Source: Bacteroidota bacterium
GTDB taxonomy: Bacteria; Bacteroidota; Bacteroidia; Sphingobacteriales; Sphingobacteriaceae
Assembly: GCA_013285685.1 (NCBI GenBank)
Contig: JABDHD010000031.1
Location: 1 to 39,447, forward strand
Length of the DNA stretch: 39,447 nt
Direction of reading: 5' to 3'
A model generated the notes under the pieces. It searched no databases, was not told the origin of the DNA, and worked only from the letters and a program-made list of their open reading frames with translations. This document shows positions 1 to 7,363 of the stretch, one piece after another; position 1 is the first letter of the stretch, and every line of letters begins with the position of its first letter. The translations under genes and the position numbers were made by a program.

Positions 1-2
1 AG

Positions 3-830
3 GATGCCATAGTAAAGGCGCTCACGTGGATGGAATATCAAAGTCCCGACGACCGGTTTATGGTTGCCCAGCAGCCTACCAGCGACTGGCGCGATGAGCA
101 GTGGGTGCTCGGATATGGTCTATTTGTAAACACATTAGTCTACAGCTACCTGCGCCTGCTGGGTGATGATGACCGTGCGGAAAAGCTTTGCAGCGAAATG
201 CGGGAGCTGGCCATCGACGGTGGTTTTATCCCCCATCATATCCACGAAGGATTAAGTGTGAAAAGCAAGCCCTACTTCGCCTTTTGGGCCTATAAAGTTT
301 ATTGCAGCGACAGTTTCGACCTCCTGGGAAACAGCCTGGCCATTTTGTCAGGCCTTGCGCCGTATGAACAGGCTAATGAAATAATTGACTGGGTGGAGCA
401 GCAGTGTACAGCAATGCGCGGCAGCAACGACCTGGCCGTGAACATTCCGCCTAATTTTTTCCCGTTCACCTTGCCCGGCGACCCGGACTGGCACCCCCGC
501 TATAAAGATTTTAATATGCCCGGCAATTACCATAACGGCGGCGTATGGCCTTTTATATGCGGCCTGTACGTGGCAGCACTGGTGGCTGCTGAACGGTTTG
601 ACCTGGCCGAACAAAACCTGCAGGAACTAACGCGGCTGGTTAAACTTTCCCGGGATCCCGAACTCGAATTTGGCTTTAATGAGTGGATAAAAGCCCAAAC
701 AGGCCAGGCAATGGGCGTTGACTGGCAAACCTGGAGCGCAGCACTGTACCTGTACGCCGCAGAATGTGTGGAAACGAGAAGAACGCCGTTTTTTGAGGAG
801 ATGAGGGAGGGTAGAGTTAATGCCGATTAA
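3..830 (+). CDS. GH100-like (alpha/alpha)6 glycosidase, C-terminal part (5' truncated by window)
   Basis: The frame is open to the window edge, so the 266 residues from the first internal ATG (position 30) plus nine upstream codons are only the C-terminal part of a larger protein. Visible blocks are SDWRDEQWVLGYGLFVNT, HEGLSVKSKPYFAFWAYK, a PPNFFPF-LPGDPDWHPRY stretch, NYHNGGVWPF and DWQTWSAALYLYAA. The YHNGGVWP motif and the repeated Trp-rich helices resemble the catalytic-barrel end of GH100 (neutral/alkaline invertase) and related amylo-alpha-1,6-glucosidase-type six-hairpin enzymes. No signal peptide can be judged because the N-terminus is missing. The substrate (sucrose or an alpha-glucan) is not decided by this fragment. 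It ends in a repeat-containing spacer before the next gene. Confidence 0.6.
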   Translation, partial: DAIVKALTWMEYQSPDDRFMVAQQPTSDWRDEQWVLGYGLFVNTLVYSYLRLLGDDDRAEKLCSEMRELAIDGGFIPHHIHEGLSVKSKPYFAFWAYKVYCSDSFDLLGNSLAILSGLAPYEQANEIIDWVEQQCTAMRGSNDLAVNIPPNFFPFTLPGDPDWHPRYKDFNMPGNYHNGGVWPFICGLYVAALVAAERFDLAEQNLQELTRLVKLSRDPELEFGFNEWIKAQTGQAMGVDWQTWSAALYLYAAECVETRRTPFFEEMREGRVNAD

Positions 831-1115
831 CCCACCAGCAAACGGATTGATCGATAAGGCATTCCCTTGATAGGTTAAAAGTACAAAATTATAATACATA
901 AGTCAATGTCGTCTACTTAAGAGGACCCTAAAAAAGCAAGAAGCTAAAGTCCTCTCGTTTGGAGAGGATGAGTGAGGGCTTCGCCGTTTAGGTGAGGCGA
1001 AAATGCCAGGCGAACCCTTAAGTAAACAACATTAATACGTAAGTTTATAATTGTTACCTGGCTTTCGGATTCCCTAAACGCGGGCCAGAAGCCTGGAGGC
1101 TCGCGGCAGCAAAAA
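831..1115. repeat. Intergenic spacer with short hairpin repeats
   Basis: No gene is visible. Around 953-969 is a hairpin with CCTCTC and GAGAGG arms, followed by a TTCGCC/GGCGAA hairpin at roughly 979-1000, and GCCAGG/CCTGGC arms spanning about 1002-1065. The GAGAGGATGAGTGAGG-type wording resembles the short dispersed intergenic palindromes of this group of bacteria, also seen around trpG here. Function is unknown. Confidence 0.5.
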
Positions 1116-1853
1116 ATGCTTGTCGCAGCACAGGACGACAGTTATTTGCCAATGCAAAGAGAAAACATAATCAAAAACGGGTTTGCCATTGTTGAAGATA
1201 TTTATTCACTTGGTGAGGTCACATCAATCGTCGAAACGATCGAAAAAGCAGACCAATCAATTCCTGCCTTCCGCAAGACTGCTGATCTTTTTGCGATTCG
1301 TCGATTTTTAAAAGAGGTACCCGGCGTAAAACGGTTGATCTTCAACGATAGGTTACAGGTTCTTATAAATGAATTGTTTGGTGTTGGTTACTTCGTTGTC
1401 AAATCCATTTATTTTGACAAGCCCGAACGATCTAACTGGTTTGTGGCCTGGCACCAGGACCTTACCATCGCAGTTGGCAACAAAGCAGAGCTTGAAGGCT
1501 TCGGCCCCTGGACGACAAAGCTGGATCAATTTGCCGTTCAGCCCCCGCTGAATATATTGCAGGATAATTTTACCATCCGTATCCACCTTGATGACACTGA
1601 TGAAGGCAATGGCGCATTAAGAGTAATGCCGGGTTCTCATCTTAAAAATATCCGCCGGGTTGAAGATGTTAATTGGCAAAACGAACCGGAAACAATTTGC
1701 AAGGTAAAGGCGGGCGGAATTATGATCATGCGACCGCTTCTGTTTCACGCATCCAGCCGCACCACAACAACTAAAAAAAGAAGGGTTATACATATTGAAT
1801 TTAGTAAAGCTAATTTGCCTACGGGGATTAGCTGGGCTGAAAAGGAAAATTAG
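1116..1853 (+). CDS. Phytanoyl-CoA dioxygenase (PhyH) family Fe(II)/2-oxoglutarate oxygenase
   Basis: A 245-residue protein of the PhyH fold (double-stranded beta helix). The iron-binding triad is visible as H113-x-D115 in WHQDLTIAV and distal H211 in RPLLFHASS; the Arg pair near 222-223 (KKRRVIHIEFS) fits the 2-oxoglutarate contact. GNGALRVMPGSH at 165-175 is the typical turn before the distal histidine. Known members hydroxylate small molecules or lipids; the substrate here cannot be told. The first ATG gives 12 extra residues; ATG at 1152 (MQREN...) is an equally good or better start because the family usually begins just before the NGFAIVE helix. It lies alone between a repeat-rich spacer and a convergent gene. 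Confidence 0.85.
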   Translation: MLVAAQDDSYLPMQRENIIKNGFAIVEDIYSLGEVTSIVETIEKADQSIPAFRKTADLFAIRRFLKEVPGVKRLIFNDRLQVLINELFGVGYFVVKSIYFDKPERSNWFVAWHQDLTIAVGNKAELEGFGPWTTKLDQFAVQPPLNILQDNFTIRIHLDDTDEGNGALRVMPGSHLKNIRRVEDVNWQNEPETICKVKAGGIMIMRPLLFHASSRTTTTKKRRVIHIEFSKANLPTGISWAEKEN

Positions 1854-1866
1854 GACTTAGTTTCAA

Positions 1867-1911
1867 AAACTCTGCCGTGTGGCTTTCGGCAGCAGAAGTT
1901 TATAATTTTTA
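1867..1911. terminator. Bidirectional terminator candidate between convergent genes
   Basis: An imperfect hairpin with CTGCCG (1872-1877) paired to CGGCAG (1887-1892) and outer AAACT/AAGTTT arms lies in the 63-bp gap between the convergent dioxygenase and NmrA-like genes, followed by a T-rich run on the plus strand and flanked by A-rich sequence. Confidence 0.5.
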
Positions 1912-1916
1912 TTTGG

Positions 1917-2552
1917 TTAAACCGATGCCACCCAGGGTGCTTTTCTGACCCACTCAGCAGACGCGACCTGTTCTGCCATGAATTTCGCTAAATCCTCAAG
2001 CATTATTTTTGTACCGGGCATTTTTTTATCATTGGCTGCTGTTTTTCCGGTACCACCAGCCTTAGAGATCATCGGCGCGCGAACAAATGTCCAGGAAATG
2101 GCCGGTTCACTTTCAATCACCGGGATTATTGCTTCCTGCGCCTGTTTCATCTGCGGATAAAAGAGCCGGACGAACACTTTCATGATCTTTCTTTTGAAGT
2201 CCAGTTTTTCAGCTGAGAGGCACATAACCGCGCCTGAAATATTAACAAGTCTCGTAATCTTTTCCTGTTTCATCTTCTCCACCAATATTTCTCCTATTTT
2301 TCTAAATTTCGTGTACTGATCCGGTTCTTTTACGCCCCCGGCAGCATTGATCACCGCTTCACTTCCTTTTAGAGCTTCTTCAACGGCCAAAGGATCCAAC
2401 AGGTCACCTTTTATAACGATCACTTTCTCTTTTAAGTCGCCGAGTTTTTCAGGCGACCTCACCAGCACCTTTACCTTGTAACCTAAGTTTAATGCCTCTT
2501 TAAGCGTTGCCTTCCCGACTTGCCCTGTAGAACCCAGAATAGTTATTTGCAT
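1917..2552 (-). CDS. NmrA/SDR-like NAD(P)-binding oxidoreductase
   Basis: A 211-residue Rossmann-fold protein. The N-terminus MQITILGSTGQVGKATLKEAL carries a GxxGxxG dinucleotide-binding motif at residues 7-13, followed by a basic VRSPEKL loop typical of NADPH users, and GDLLDP and VINAAGG motifs. The length and motifs match the NAD(P)H-binding NmrA-like / atypical SDR family (flavin-reductase or quinone-reductase-like members). Substrate unknown. It lies 118 bp downstream of the DUF1772 gene on the same strand and may be co-transcribed with it. Start is the only ATG adjacent to the Rossmann strand. Confidence 0.8.
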   Translation of the reverse strand: MQITILGSTGQVGKATLKEALNLGYKVKVLVRSPEKLGDLKEKVIVIKGDLLDPLAVEEALKGSEAVINAAGGVKEPDQYTKFRKIGEILVEKMKQEKITRLVNISGAVMCLSAEKLDFKRKIMKVFVRLFYPQMKQAQEAIIPVIESEPAISWTFVRAPMISKAGGTGKTAANDKKMPGTKIMLEDLAKFMAEQVASAEWVRKAPWVASV

Positions 2553-2670
2553 TTTAATTTTTTTATGACCGTAAGTTATTATTAACCGTTTTAATAAATC
2601 TATTTATACCAAGCCATCCACCGGCTCGTCCGTTTACGTTTTATGTTTAATCCGCTTTGGAAATATCGTA

Positions 2671-3138
2671 TCAAGCGGCGCTATTTCCTCTTTTAATACT
2701 CGCCAAAGTAACCAGGCTTAAAGCTATTAATTCAGCTATTGTTCGTGTGATATGGAACGTCCACCATTTGTCACGATATGATGTCCAGTCCCGAGGGGCC
2801 GTACCAACTTTCCAAACCAGCATATCGTTTTGCAGGGGCTGGCTGCCGAACCGTGAAATTATTATGCAGGCAACAAAAAATATGCCGGCCGCAAGTAAAG
2901 CAACAAAAACAGGTTTGTTTTTCCGTTGGAGAAAAGCCGAGGCAAGTGTTACCAGCGTTGCAAGGACTACCAGGCAAGTCATCAGTGTATTAAGCGCGTG
3001 AAGCAAATGTTGTTGTTGCTCCACATACGTTGATATCGAAAAGTTCATGGGGTTAAAGCCCATCCATATGCCGAAACTTGTGCCGGCAAGCAGTGCCGCC
3101 AAAATGACATTCAAAAACCGAACGACTGAAGTTGCCAT
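2671..3138 (-). CDS. DUF1772-type integral membrane protein
   Basis: A 155-residue protein with four hydrophobic segments: residues about 8-27, 48-68, 75-95 and 130-150. The pattern, including the GxxFGIWMGFNP loop after helix 1, the central LHALNTLM helix and the RDKWWTFHITRT stretch before the last helix, fits DUF1772 (anthrone oxygenase-like) membrane proteins. No catalytic residue can be assigned. It precedes the NmrA-like reductase on the same strand, a pairing that would fit a small redox unit, but this is inference. Confidence 0.65.
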   Translation of the reverse strand: MATSVVRFLNVILAALLAGTSFGIWMGFNPMNFSISTYVEQQQHLLHALNTLMTCLVVLATLVTLASAFLQRKNKPVFVALLAAGIFFVACIIISRFGSQPLQNDMLVWKVGTAPRDWTSYRDKWWTFHITRTIAELIALSLVTLASIKRGNSAA

Positions 3139-3664
3139 GATAAAAAATTTAAATGCTATAAAATTATCGCATTAAGAATACAGGATAGCGGAACACGCTT
3201 GATATTGGTTAATTCAAATTGGAATCAACCGGTTAATGTGTTTTTCCGGCGGATTTATTTGATCAGTGACTAAACCTACAATTATTATCTATCAATGCGG
3301 TATTTTGTTCACTAATTCGTATTTTGATTCAAAAATGAACACCCCGGTGTTATTGAGAACAAATTCGGTAATCTGCACACAGGGAAATCGCTTTTAAAGA
3401 GGAGGCTCCGCTGGAGCCCTAAGAAAAACCGACTTTCCTATAAACAGGCTGCTCCTCTGGAGCTATAAACTAATATCGTTGGTCGACCCCAGAGGAGCCG
3501 CCTGTTTATAGGATAAAAAAAACTAATTTAGGCTCCAGCGGAGCCTCCTCTTGCTGAGAAGATTTTAAAAGCGATTGCCTGAATCTGCACAGCTTAAATA
3601 ATTATATTTACGTATAAAACTTTTTATGGTTTAAGCGTTTATACAGGTAGTTATTTGAGCCTTA
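3139..3664. other. Gene-free divergent spacer holding the MITE-like element
   Basis: 526 bp between the divergently transcribed DUF1772 and AI-2E family genes. Apart from the palindromic element it is AT-rich with no convincing ORF. A TATATTTA box near 3603 is one base off the Bacteroidota -7 consensus TAnnTTTG and could serve the plus-strand gene. Confidence 0.5.
3370..3591. mobile_element. MITE-like palindromic element with 10-bp flanking direct repeat
   Basis: The direct repeat AATCTGCACA at 3370-3379 and 3582-3591 flanks a 202-bp element (3380-3581) with no coding capacity. Its ends are imperfect terminal inverted repeats: CAGGGAAATCGCTTTTAAA at the left and, read from the other strand, CAGGCAATCGCTTTTAAA at the right. 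Inside are two nested perfect or near-perfect inverted repeats: 3397-3418 with 3531-3552 (22 bp), and 3436-3460 with 3489-3513 (25 bp, one mismatch). Each outer arm also contains its own GGCTCC-GCT-GGAGCC hairpin. This is the architecture of a non-autonomous transposon; the parent transposase family is not identifiable here. Confidence 0.75.
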
Positions 3665-4708
3665 ATGTCCATTTTCAACTATAAGCAGCGTAATAATATC
3701 GTTCTTGGGGCGATAGTGATTCTGGGCTGTTTTTTGGTTTATGCTTTAAGCGGCCTGTTCAGTTCCATTTTGGGGGCCATAGTGTTGTTTACCGTATTCC
3801 GGACCCCGTACATCTATCTTACCGAGAAGAAGAACTGGAGCCGGGCACTGGTGGCCATTATGGTCATTCTTACGTCGCTGATCGTAATTATCATCCCGCT
3901 GATGTCGCTATGCATTATGGCGGTTAGTAAGATCAGCAGCATTAACCGTAATTCGTTCGACTTGCAGCAGTGGCTGGACAAAATAGACGAATATGCCGGC
4001 TATCATTTTGGCCAGCCGCATTTTGCCGAAACAACCATGCAAAAACTGGGTTCCCTGGTAACCGAGATATTCCCTTCTATTTTAGGCAGTGCGGCAAGCG
4101 TACTCGTCACCTTACTGGTGATGTATTTTTTGCTGTATTTTATGTTGGTGCAAAGGAGGGAATTTGAGGCTTCCCTGTTAAAATATGCGCCGTTCAGGGA
4201 ACAGCACGCGCTCAAATTTGCCGCGGCGCTGCGCAACGCAACGTATTCAAATGTATTTGGGCAGGGCATCATCGCCCTTGTTCAGGGCTTTCTGCTGGCA
4301 AATGGATTCCTGATCTTCGGCCTGCCCGACCCTGTGTTCTGGGGCGTCATTGGCGCGTTCATTTCGTTTCTGCCGGTCGTCGGGGCGCCTACACTGTCTA
4401 TCCCGGCCGCCATTATCCTGTTTGTGCAGGGGCATCCGGTAAAAGGCGTACTGATTTTGGTTTACGGTTTGTTGTTTATCGGCAACGTAGATAGTTTTTT
4501 GCGAATGATGATCAACAAACGGATAGCCAATACCCATCCGCTGATAACCATCATCGGGGTTTTGATTGGGATACCTTTGTTTGGCATTACCGGGCTGGTT
4601 TTCGGGCCGCTGCTATTGTCGTATTTTTTGCTGCTGCTTGAAATTTACGAAACTAACCGCATGGCAGCCGACAGACTTGAACGAATACGTTCAGGTCCGG
4701 ACGGCTAA
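3665..4708 (+). CDS. AI-2E family transporter (PerM/YdiK-like membrane protein)
   Basis: A 347-residue polytopic membrane protein. Hydrophobic segments lie near residues 13-32, 36-50, 60-85, 140-165, 205-235, 237-265, 267-290 and 300-335, separated by a soluble stretch (90-135). The paired helices with FWGVIGAFISFLPVVGAP and the ITGLVFGPLLLSYFLLLLEIY end are characteristic of the AI-2E exporter family (UPF0118). Members export autoinducer-2 or act in Na+/H+ antiport; which applies here cannot be told. The start ATG directly follows a TTA in-frame context with no Shine-Dalgarno motif, normal for this phylum. It is followed by a separate promoter-like box before the YtxH gene. Confidence 0.88.
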   Translation: MSIFNYKQRNNIVLGAIVILGCFLVYALSGLFSSILGAIVLFTVFRTPYIYLTEKKNWSRALVAIMVILTSLIVIIIPLMSLCIMAVSKISSINRNSFDLQQWLDKIDEYAGYHFGQPHFAETTMQKLGSLVTEIFPSILGSAASVLVTLLVMYFLLYFMLVQRREFEASLLKYAPFREQHALKFAAALRNATYSNVFGQGIIALVQGFLLANGFLIFGLPDPVFWGVIGAFISFLPVVGAPTLSIPAAIILFVQGHPVKGVLILVYGLLFIGNVDSFLRMMINKRIANTHPLITIIGVLIGIPLFGITGLVFGPLLLSYFLLLLEIYETNRMAADRLERIRSGPDG

Positions 4709-4715
4709 AAATTAT

Positions 4716-4723
4716 TATATTTG
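4716..4723 (+). promoter_or_regulatory. Bacteroidota -7 box candidate upstream of the YtxH gene
   Basis: TATATTTG matches the TAnnTTTG consensus exactly. It would give a 5' UTR of about 115 nt for the YtxH gene. No clear TTTG -33 box is at the right distance, so this is moderate. Confidence 0.4.
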
Positions 4724-4843
4724 CTTGTGTTAAAATAAGAGCCGGCAGCCCGGGTAATCGTGGTAAATAGTCGGCCGGGTAACATTTAACAGGATATTTA
4801 ATCAAAATAAAAACAAATCGTCAACTATTAAATTTATAAAGCT

Positions 4844-5110
4844 ATGAAGGACAATACAAAAGTGGTTGTTGCTTTGCTGGTAGGGCTGGCAGCAGGGGCG
4901 GCGTTGGGTATTTTATTCGCTCCGGACAAGGGGAACGAAACCCGCGACAAGTTAGCAGAATCGTTAAAAAACCTTGGCGAATCGATCAAGGAAACTGCGT
5001 CAAAAGAAATAGATAACCTGATGGCCTATAAGGACAAAGTGGTTGATAATATCAAATCAAAAATGAACGGCGTTGAGCAGGAATACCAGGACGACCTGGA
5101 GCATGCCTGA
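4844..5110 (+). CDS. YtxH domain-containing protein
   Basis: An 88-residue protein with one N-terminal membrane helix (residues 6-26, VVVALLVGLAAGAALGILFAP) ending in the LFAPDKGNETRDKL signature of the YtxH/Gas-vesicle-like family, then an amphipathic charged helix rich in Lys and Glu. Family members are small envelope or stress-associated proteins of unknown molecular role. It is the first of three small genes (YtxH, holin-like, hypothetical) that probably form one operon. Confidence 0.85.
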   Translation: MKDNTKVVVALLVGLAAGAALGILFAPDKGNETRDKLAESLKNLGESIKETASKEIDNLMAYKDKVVDNIKSKMNGVEQEYQDDLEHA

Positions 5111-5116
5111 AAATAA

Positions 5117-5200
5117 GTCATTTGGCATTGGTCATTTGTCATTAGTTGGTAGAAAAACATAGCCATCGTGACCAATGACCAATGACCGATGACCAATGAC
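5117..5200. repeat. TCATTGGTCA-type inverted repeat hairpin
   Basis: The left arm (5117-5149) is made of GTCATT/TGGTCA words and the right arm (5170-5200) of GACCAATGAC words, complementary over most of about 31 bp. It fills the gap between the YtxH and holin-like genes. The right arm ends inside the apparent upstream start codon of the next ORF, which argues that translation begins at the following ATG. Confidence 0.65.
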
Positions 5201-5207
5201 AAAAACT

Positions 5208-5552
5208 ATGGAAGACAAAAAAGATACTACGCCTCCCCCTATTATCGATCAACTTAAAGAATACGCCGAAACCCGTATCAAACTGGCCAAATACCAGGCT
5301 ATTGAGGGTGGTTCGTCCATTGCCGCGGGCCTGGTGGCGGATGTTGTTATCGTGGTTAGTATGGTTTTGGCGTTTTTGTTTGCCAGCCTCACTCTTGCAT
5401 ACTATTTGGGCAGTGTATTTAATGCAACCTGGGCGGGGTTTGGGTGCGTAGCTGTTTTATATCTGATCATTGCACTGTGCATCAAATACAACAGGGCGAA
5501 AATAGAAAAGCCCATTGTTAACGCCATTATTCAAAAAATATTCAAACATTAA
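5208..5552 (+). CDS. Phage-holin-family / DUF1469-like membrane protein
   Basis: A 114-residue protein with two hydrophobic helices (about residues 43-73 and 78-98) flanked by basic ends, as in the putative Actinobacteriophage holin III / DUF1469 family found next to YtxH genes. An in-frame ATG at 5196 adds four residues but lies inside the preceding repeat, so I chose ATG at 5208 (MEDKKD). The holin name is a family label only; no lysis genes are nearby, and an envelope stress role is more likely by context. Confidence 0.7.
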   Translation: MEDKKDTTPPPIIDQLKEYAETRIKLAKYQAIEGGSSIAAGLVADVVIVVSMVLAFLFASLTLAYYLGSVFNATWAGFGCVAVLYLIIALCIKYNRAKIEKPIVNAIIQKIFKH

Positions 5553-5553
5553 A

Positions 5554-5976
5554 ATGGACGTTCCAATCAGAAATATCGATACCCTGCGCGCTGAAATAGC
5601 CCGGTTAAAAGAGTCGGAACGGCAGCAGAGCGTGGCGATCAGCAATCGTTTCAATAGTTTGTCATCGTTATTATCTACTATAGGTTCTTTATTCCCGAAG
5701 GCCAACCCGGCTACGGGCTCCAAAGGTTTTTTTGAACAGGATATCGTTTCGCTGCTATCGCGGATCCTTTTGCCGTTCACCTTAAATAAAACCATATTCC
5801 GCAATTCCAACTTCCTGGTAAAAGCCCTTGTGGGCGTTGTGTCGCAAAAAGCATCCAAATTCATTAACGAGGAGACGATCACCTTTGTGTGGGATAAGGT
5901 GAAAGGCTTGTTTAGCAAAAAGGAAGAAGAAACGCCGGAGCACCGCGGCATCCCGGCACTAAGTGAGACTTATTAG
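5554..5976 (+). CDS. Hypothetical protein of the YtxH/holin-like cluster
   Basis: A 140-residue protein starting at the ATG one base after the upstream stop (MDVPIRNIDTL). An N-terminal helix (about 6-35) carries charged residues and could coil; a hydrophobic middle segment around residues 55-80 (DIVSLLSRILLPFTLNKTIF) may associate with membrane; the C-terminus is Lys/Glu-rich. I do not recognise a named domain. Tight coupling to the two upstream genes suggests all three act together. An ORF reading 13 codons further upstream exists but overlaps the holin-like gene. Confidence 0.6.
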   Translation: MDVPIRNIDTLRAEIARLKESERQQSVAISNRFNSLSSLLSTIGSLFPKANPATGSKGFFEQDIVSLLSRILLPFTLNKTIFRNSNFLVKALVGVVSQKASKFINEETITFVWDKVKGLFSKKEEETPEHRGIPALSETY

Positions 5977-6010
5977 GCAGTGGTGAGTTTATTTAAGGAC
6001 ACCCGGAGAA

Positions 6011-6676
6011 CGCCCGTCTTCGCAGGGTCTCTCGCAGAGGACCCAGCGATGGATGTCCGAAAGAAACGGAATACACGAGTACGGGCTGGTTGCGGGAATT
6101 GCTGTTGGTCTGGCACGGAGCGCAGGGTCCTCTGCGAGAGACCCTGCGGTGGCGAAAAAACCGGCGTTAAAACCTTTCACCCTTTACCTTTCAGCTTTCA
6201 CCTATACGATGGATGTCCGAAAGAAACGGAATACACGAGTACAGGCTGGTTGCGAGAATTGCGGTTCGTCTGGCACAGAGCGCAGGGTCCTCTGCGAGAG
6301 ACCCTGCGGTGACGAAAAAACCTCCCGTCTTCGCAGGATTTCTTGCAGAGGACCCAGCGATGGATGTCCGAAAGAAACGGAATACACGAGTACGGGCTGG
6401 TTGCGGGAATTGCTGTTGGTCTGGCACGGAGCGCAGGGTCCTCTGCGAGAGACCCTGCGGTGGCGAAAAAACCGGTGTTAAAACCTTTCACCCTTTGCCT
6501 TTCAGCTTTCACCTATACGATGGATGTCCGAAAGAAACGGAATACACGAGTACAGGCTGGTTGCGAGAATTGCGGTTGGTCTGGCACGGAGCGCAGGGTA
6601 CTCTGCGAGAGACCCTGCGGTGACGAAAAAAACGGTGTTAAAACCTTTCACCCTTTACCTTTCAGCTTTCACCTAT
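6011..6676. repeat. 311-bp tandem repeat block (X-R-Y-R-X-R-Y-R-Y)
   Basis: A ~114-bp core unit starting GATGGATGTCCG recurs at 6048, 6208, 6359 and 6519. The units are separated alternately by a ~46-bp spacer containing CCTTTCAGCTTTCACCTAT (6162-6207, 6473-6518, 6634-6676) and a ~36-bp spacer containing CCCGTCTTCGCAGG (6011-6047, 6323-6358), giving a higher-order period of 311 bp. Core copies 1 and 3 match each other better than 2 and 4, so a dimer was duplicated. Each core carries a hairpin (for copy 1, CGCAGGGTC at 6121-6129 with GACCCTGCG at 6140-6148), and the 36-bp spacers carry its reverse complement. Several short ORFs in it are byproducts of the repeat. Confidence 0.85.
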
Positions 6677-6705
6677 TTCCACGTATATTCGAAAAAATTT
6701 AATCC

Positions 6706-7146
6706 ATGAGCATTTATGAAATTTTTAAGGACCTGCATTCCTGGTTCAGGTATGTACTGTTCGTATTGGTATTGCTGGCCATTATCCAGTCGCTGATAGG
6801 CTGGTTCGGTAAAAAAGCATACACCGAGGGCAACCGCAAGATCAATTTGTTTGCCATGATATCGGCCGATATTCAGTTATTGTTTGGCATTGTGCTGTAC
6901 TTTTTGAGCCCCCTGGTAAAATTTAACAGCGGGACAATGAAGGACAACACGCTCCGGTATTTTACGGTGGAACATTGGGTAATGATGCTCATCGCCATCG
7001 CATTGATCCACATCGGGCACAGCAAGTCAAAGAAGGCCATAACTTCTGAAAAACAGCACAAAAGCATTGCAATTTTCTATATTATAGCCATTTTGGTCAT
7101 AATTGGGGCGATAATGGCTGGTCCGATCCATGTTTTCGGAGAATAA
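6706..7146 (+). CDS. Cytochrome b-like four-helix membrane protein
   Basis: A 146-residue protein with four predicted membrane helices (about residues 14-33, 45-67, 88-105, 119-140). Histidines at conserved-looking places (H11 in LHSWFR, H89 in VEHWVM, H102/H105 in ALIHIGH) could hold a haem, and the family is often annotated as cytochrome B, but haem binding is not proven. It stands alone after the tandem repeat block and just before the trp promoter. No symbol is warranted. Confidence 0.6.
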   Translation: MSIYEIFKDLHSWFRYVLFVLVLLAIIQSLIGWFGKKAYTEGNRKINLFAMISADIQLLFGIVLYFLSPLVKFNSGTMKDNTLRYFTVEHWVMMLIAIALIHIGHSKSKKAITSEKQHKSIAIFYIIAILVIIGAIMAGPIHVFGE

Positions 7147-7168
7147 TGGCAAAAAAGTTCATAAAAAA

Positions 7169-7198
7169 TTTGGTAATTCATTTTTCTTTATAAATTTG
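7169..7198 (+). promoter_or_regulatory. trp operon promoter (TTTG / TAnnTTTG)
   Basis: A -33-type TTTG at 7169-7172 and a perfect -7 box TAAATTTG at 7191-7198, separated by 18 bp, match the Bacteroidota housekeeping promoter. Transcription would start near 7202-7205, only a few bases before the leader peptide ATG at 7207. Confidence 0.65.
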
Positions 7199-7206
7199 TC
7201 ACCGCA

Positions 7207-7266
7207 ATGATCAAAATCAATCAAAATAATAGCTGGTGGCACCAATTTAATTTGGCAGCCGGATAG
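7207..7266 (+). CDS. trpL: trp leader peptide (attenuation)
   Basis: A 19-codon ORF, MIKINQNNSWWHQFNLAAG, with two adjacent Trp codons (7234-7239) sits between the promoter and a terminator ahead of trpE. This is the classic layout of transcription attenuation: a ribosome stalled at the Trp codons when charged tRNA-Trp is scarce would change RNA folding downstream. The peptide itself probably has no function. The assignment rests on position, the tandem Trp codons and the downstream hairpins; it is too short for homology alone. The 5' UTR appears to be almost absent, so the leader may be translated as a leaderless ORF. Confidence 0.8.
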   Translation: MIKINQNNSWWHQFNLAAG

Positions 7267-7341
7267 TTTTTGATCTGAAAAGTTAATCAATTGTAAACCT
7301 AGAATAGAAAACCCGGCGGCCCTCATCCGCTGGGTTTTTTG
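7254..7341 (+). terminator. trp attenuator: terminator with competing antiterminator
   Basis: The terminator hairpin pairs AACCCGGCGG (7309-7318) with CCGCTGGGTT (7327-7336, one G-T pair), followed by a T run (7334-7340). The segment GGCAGCCGG (7254-7262), at the end of the leader ORF, can pair with 7313-7321 (8 of 9 positions) and so block the terminator stem. The same segment can instead pair upstream with GCTG at the Trp codons (7232-7235), giving the usual three-state switch. Pairings were found by eye, not by energy calculation. Confidence 0.75.
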
Positions 7342-7363
7342 CTTTTATACACTTACGAAAAAC

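Noticed and set aside
5457..5951. 164-codon ORF antisense to the hypothetical gene of the YtxH trio
   Set aside because: It overlaps two coupled plus-strand genes and has no conserved features.
6011..6676. Possible CRISPR array in the repeated region
   Set aside because: Units are about 114 bp, spacers recur instead of being unique, and no cas genes are nearby.
5989..6709. Eight or more overlapping ORFs on both strands (60-142 codons) with Cys/Arg-rich repeats
   Set aside because: They are products of the tandem repeat block: the same peptide strings recur in several frames and none has a stable start, family match or context.
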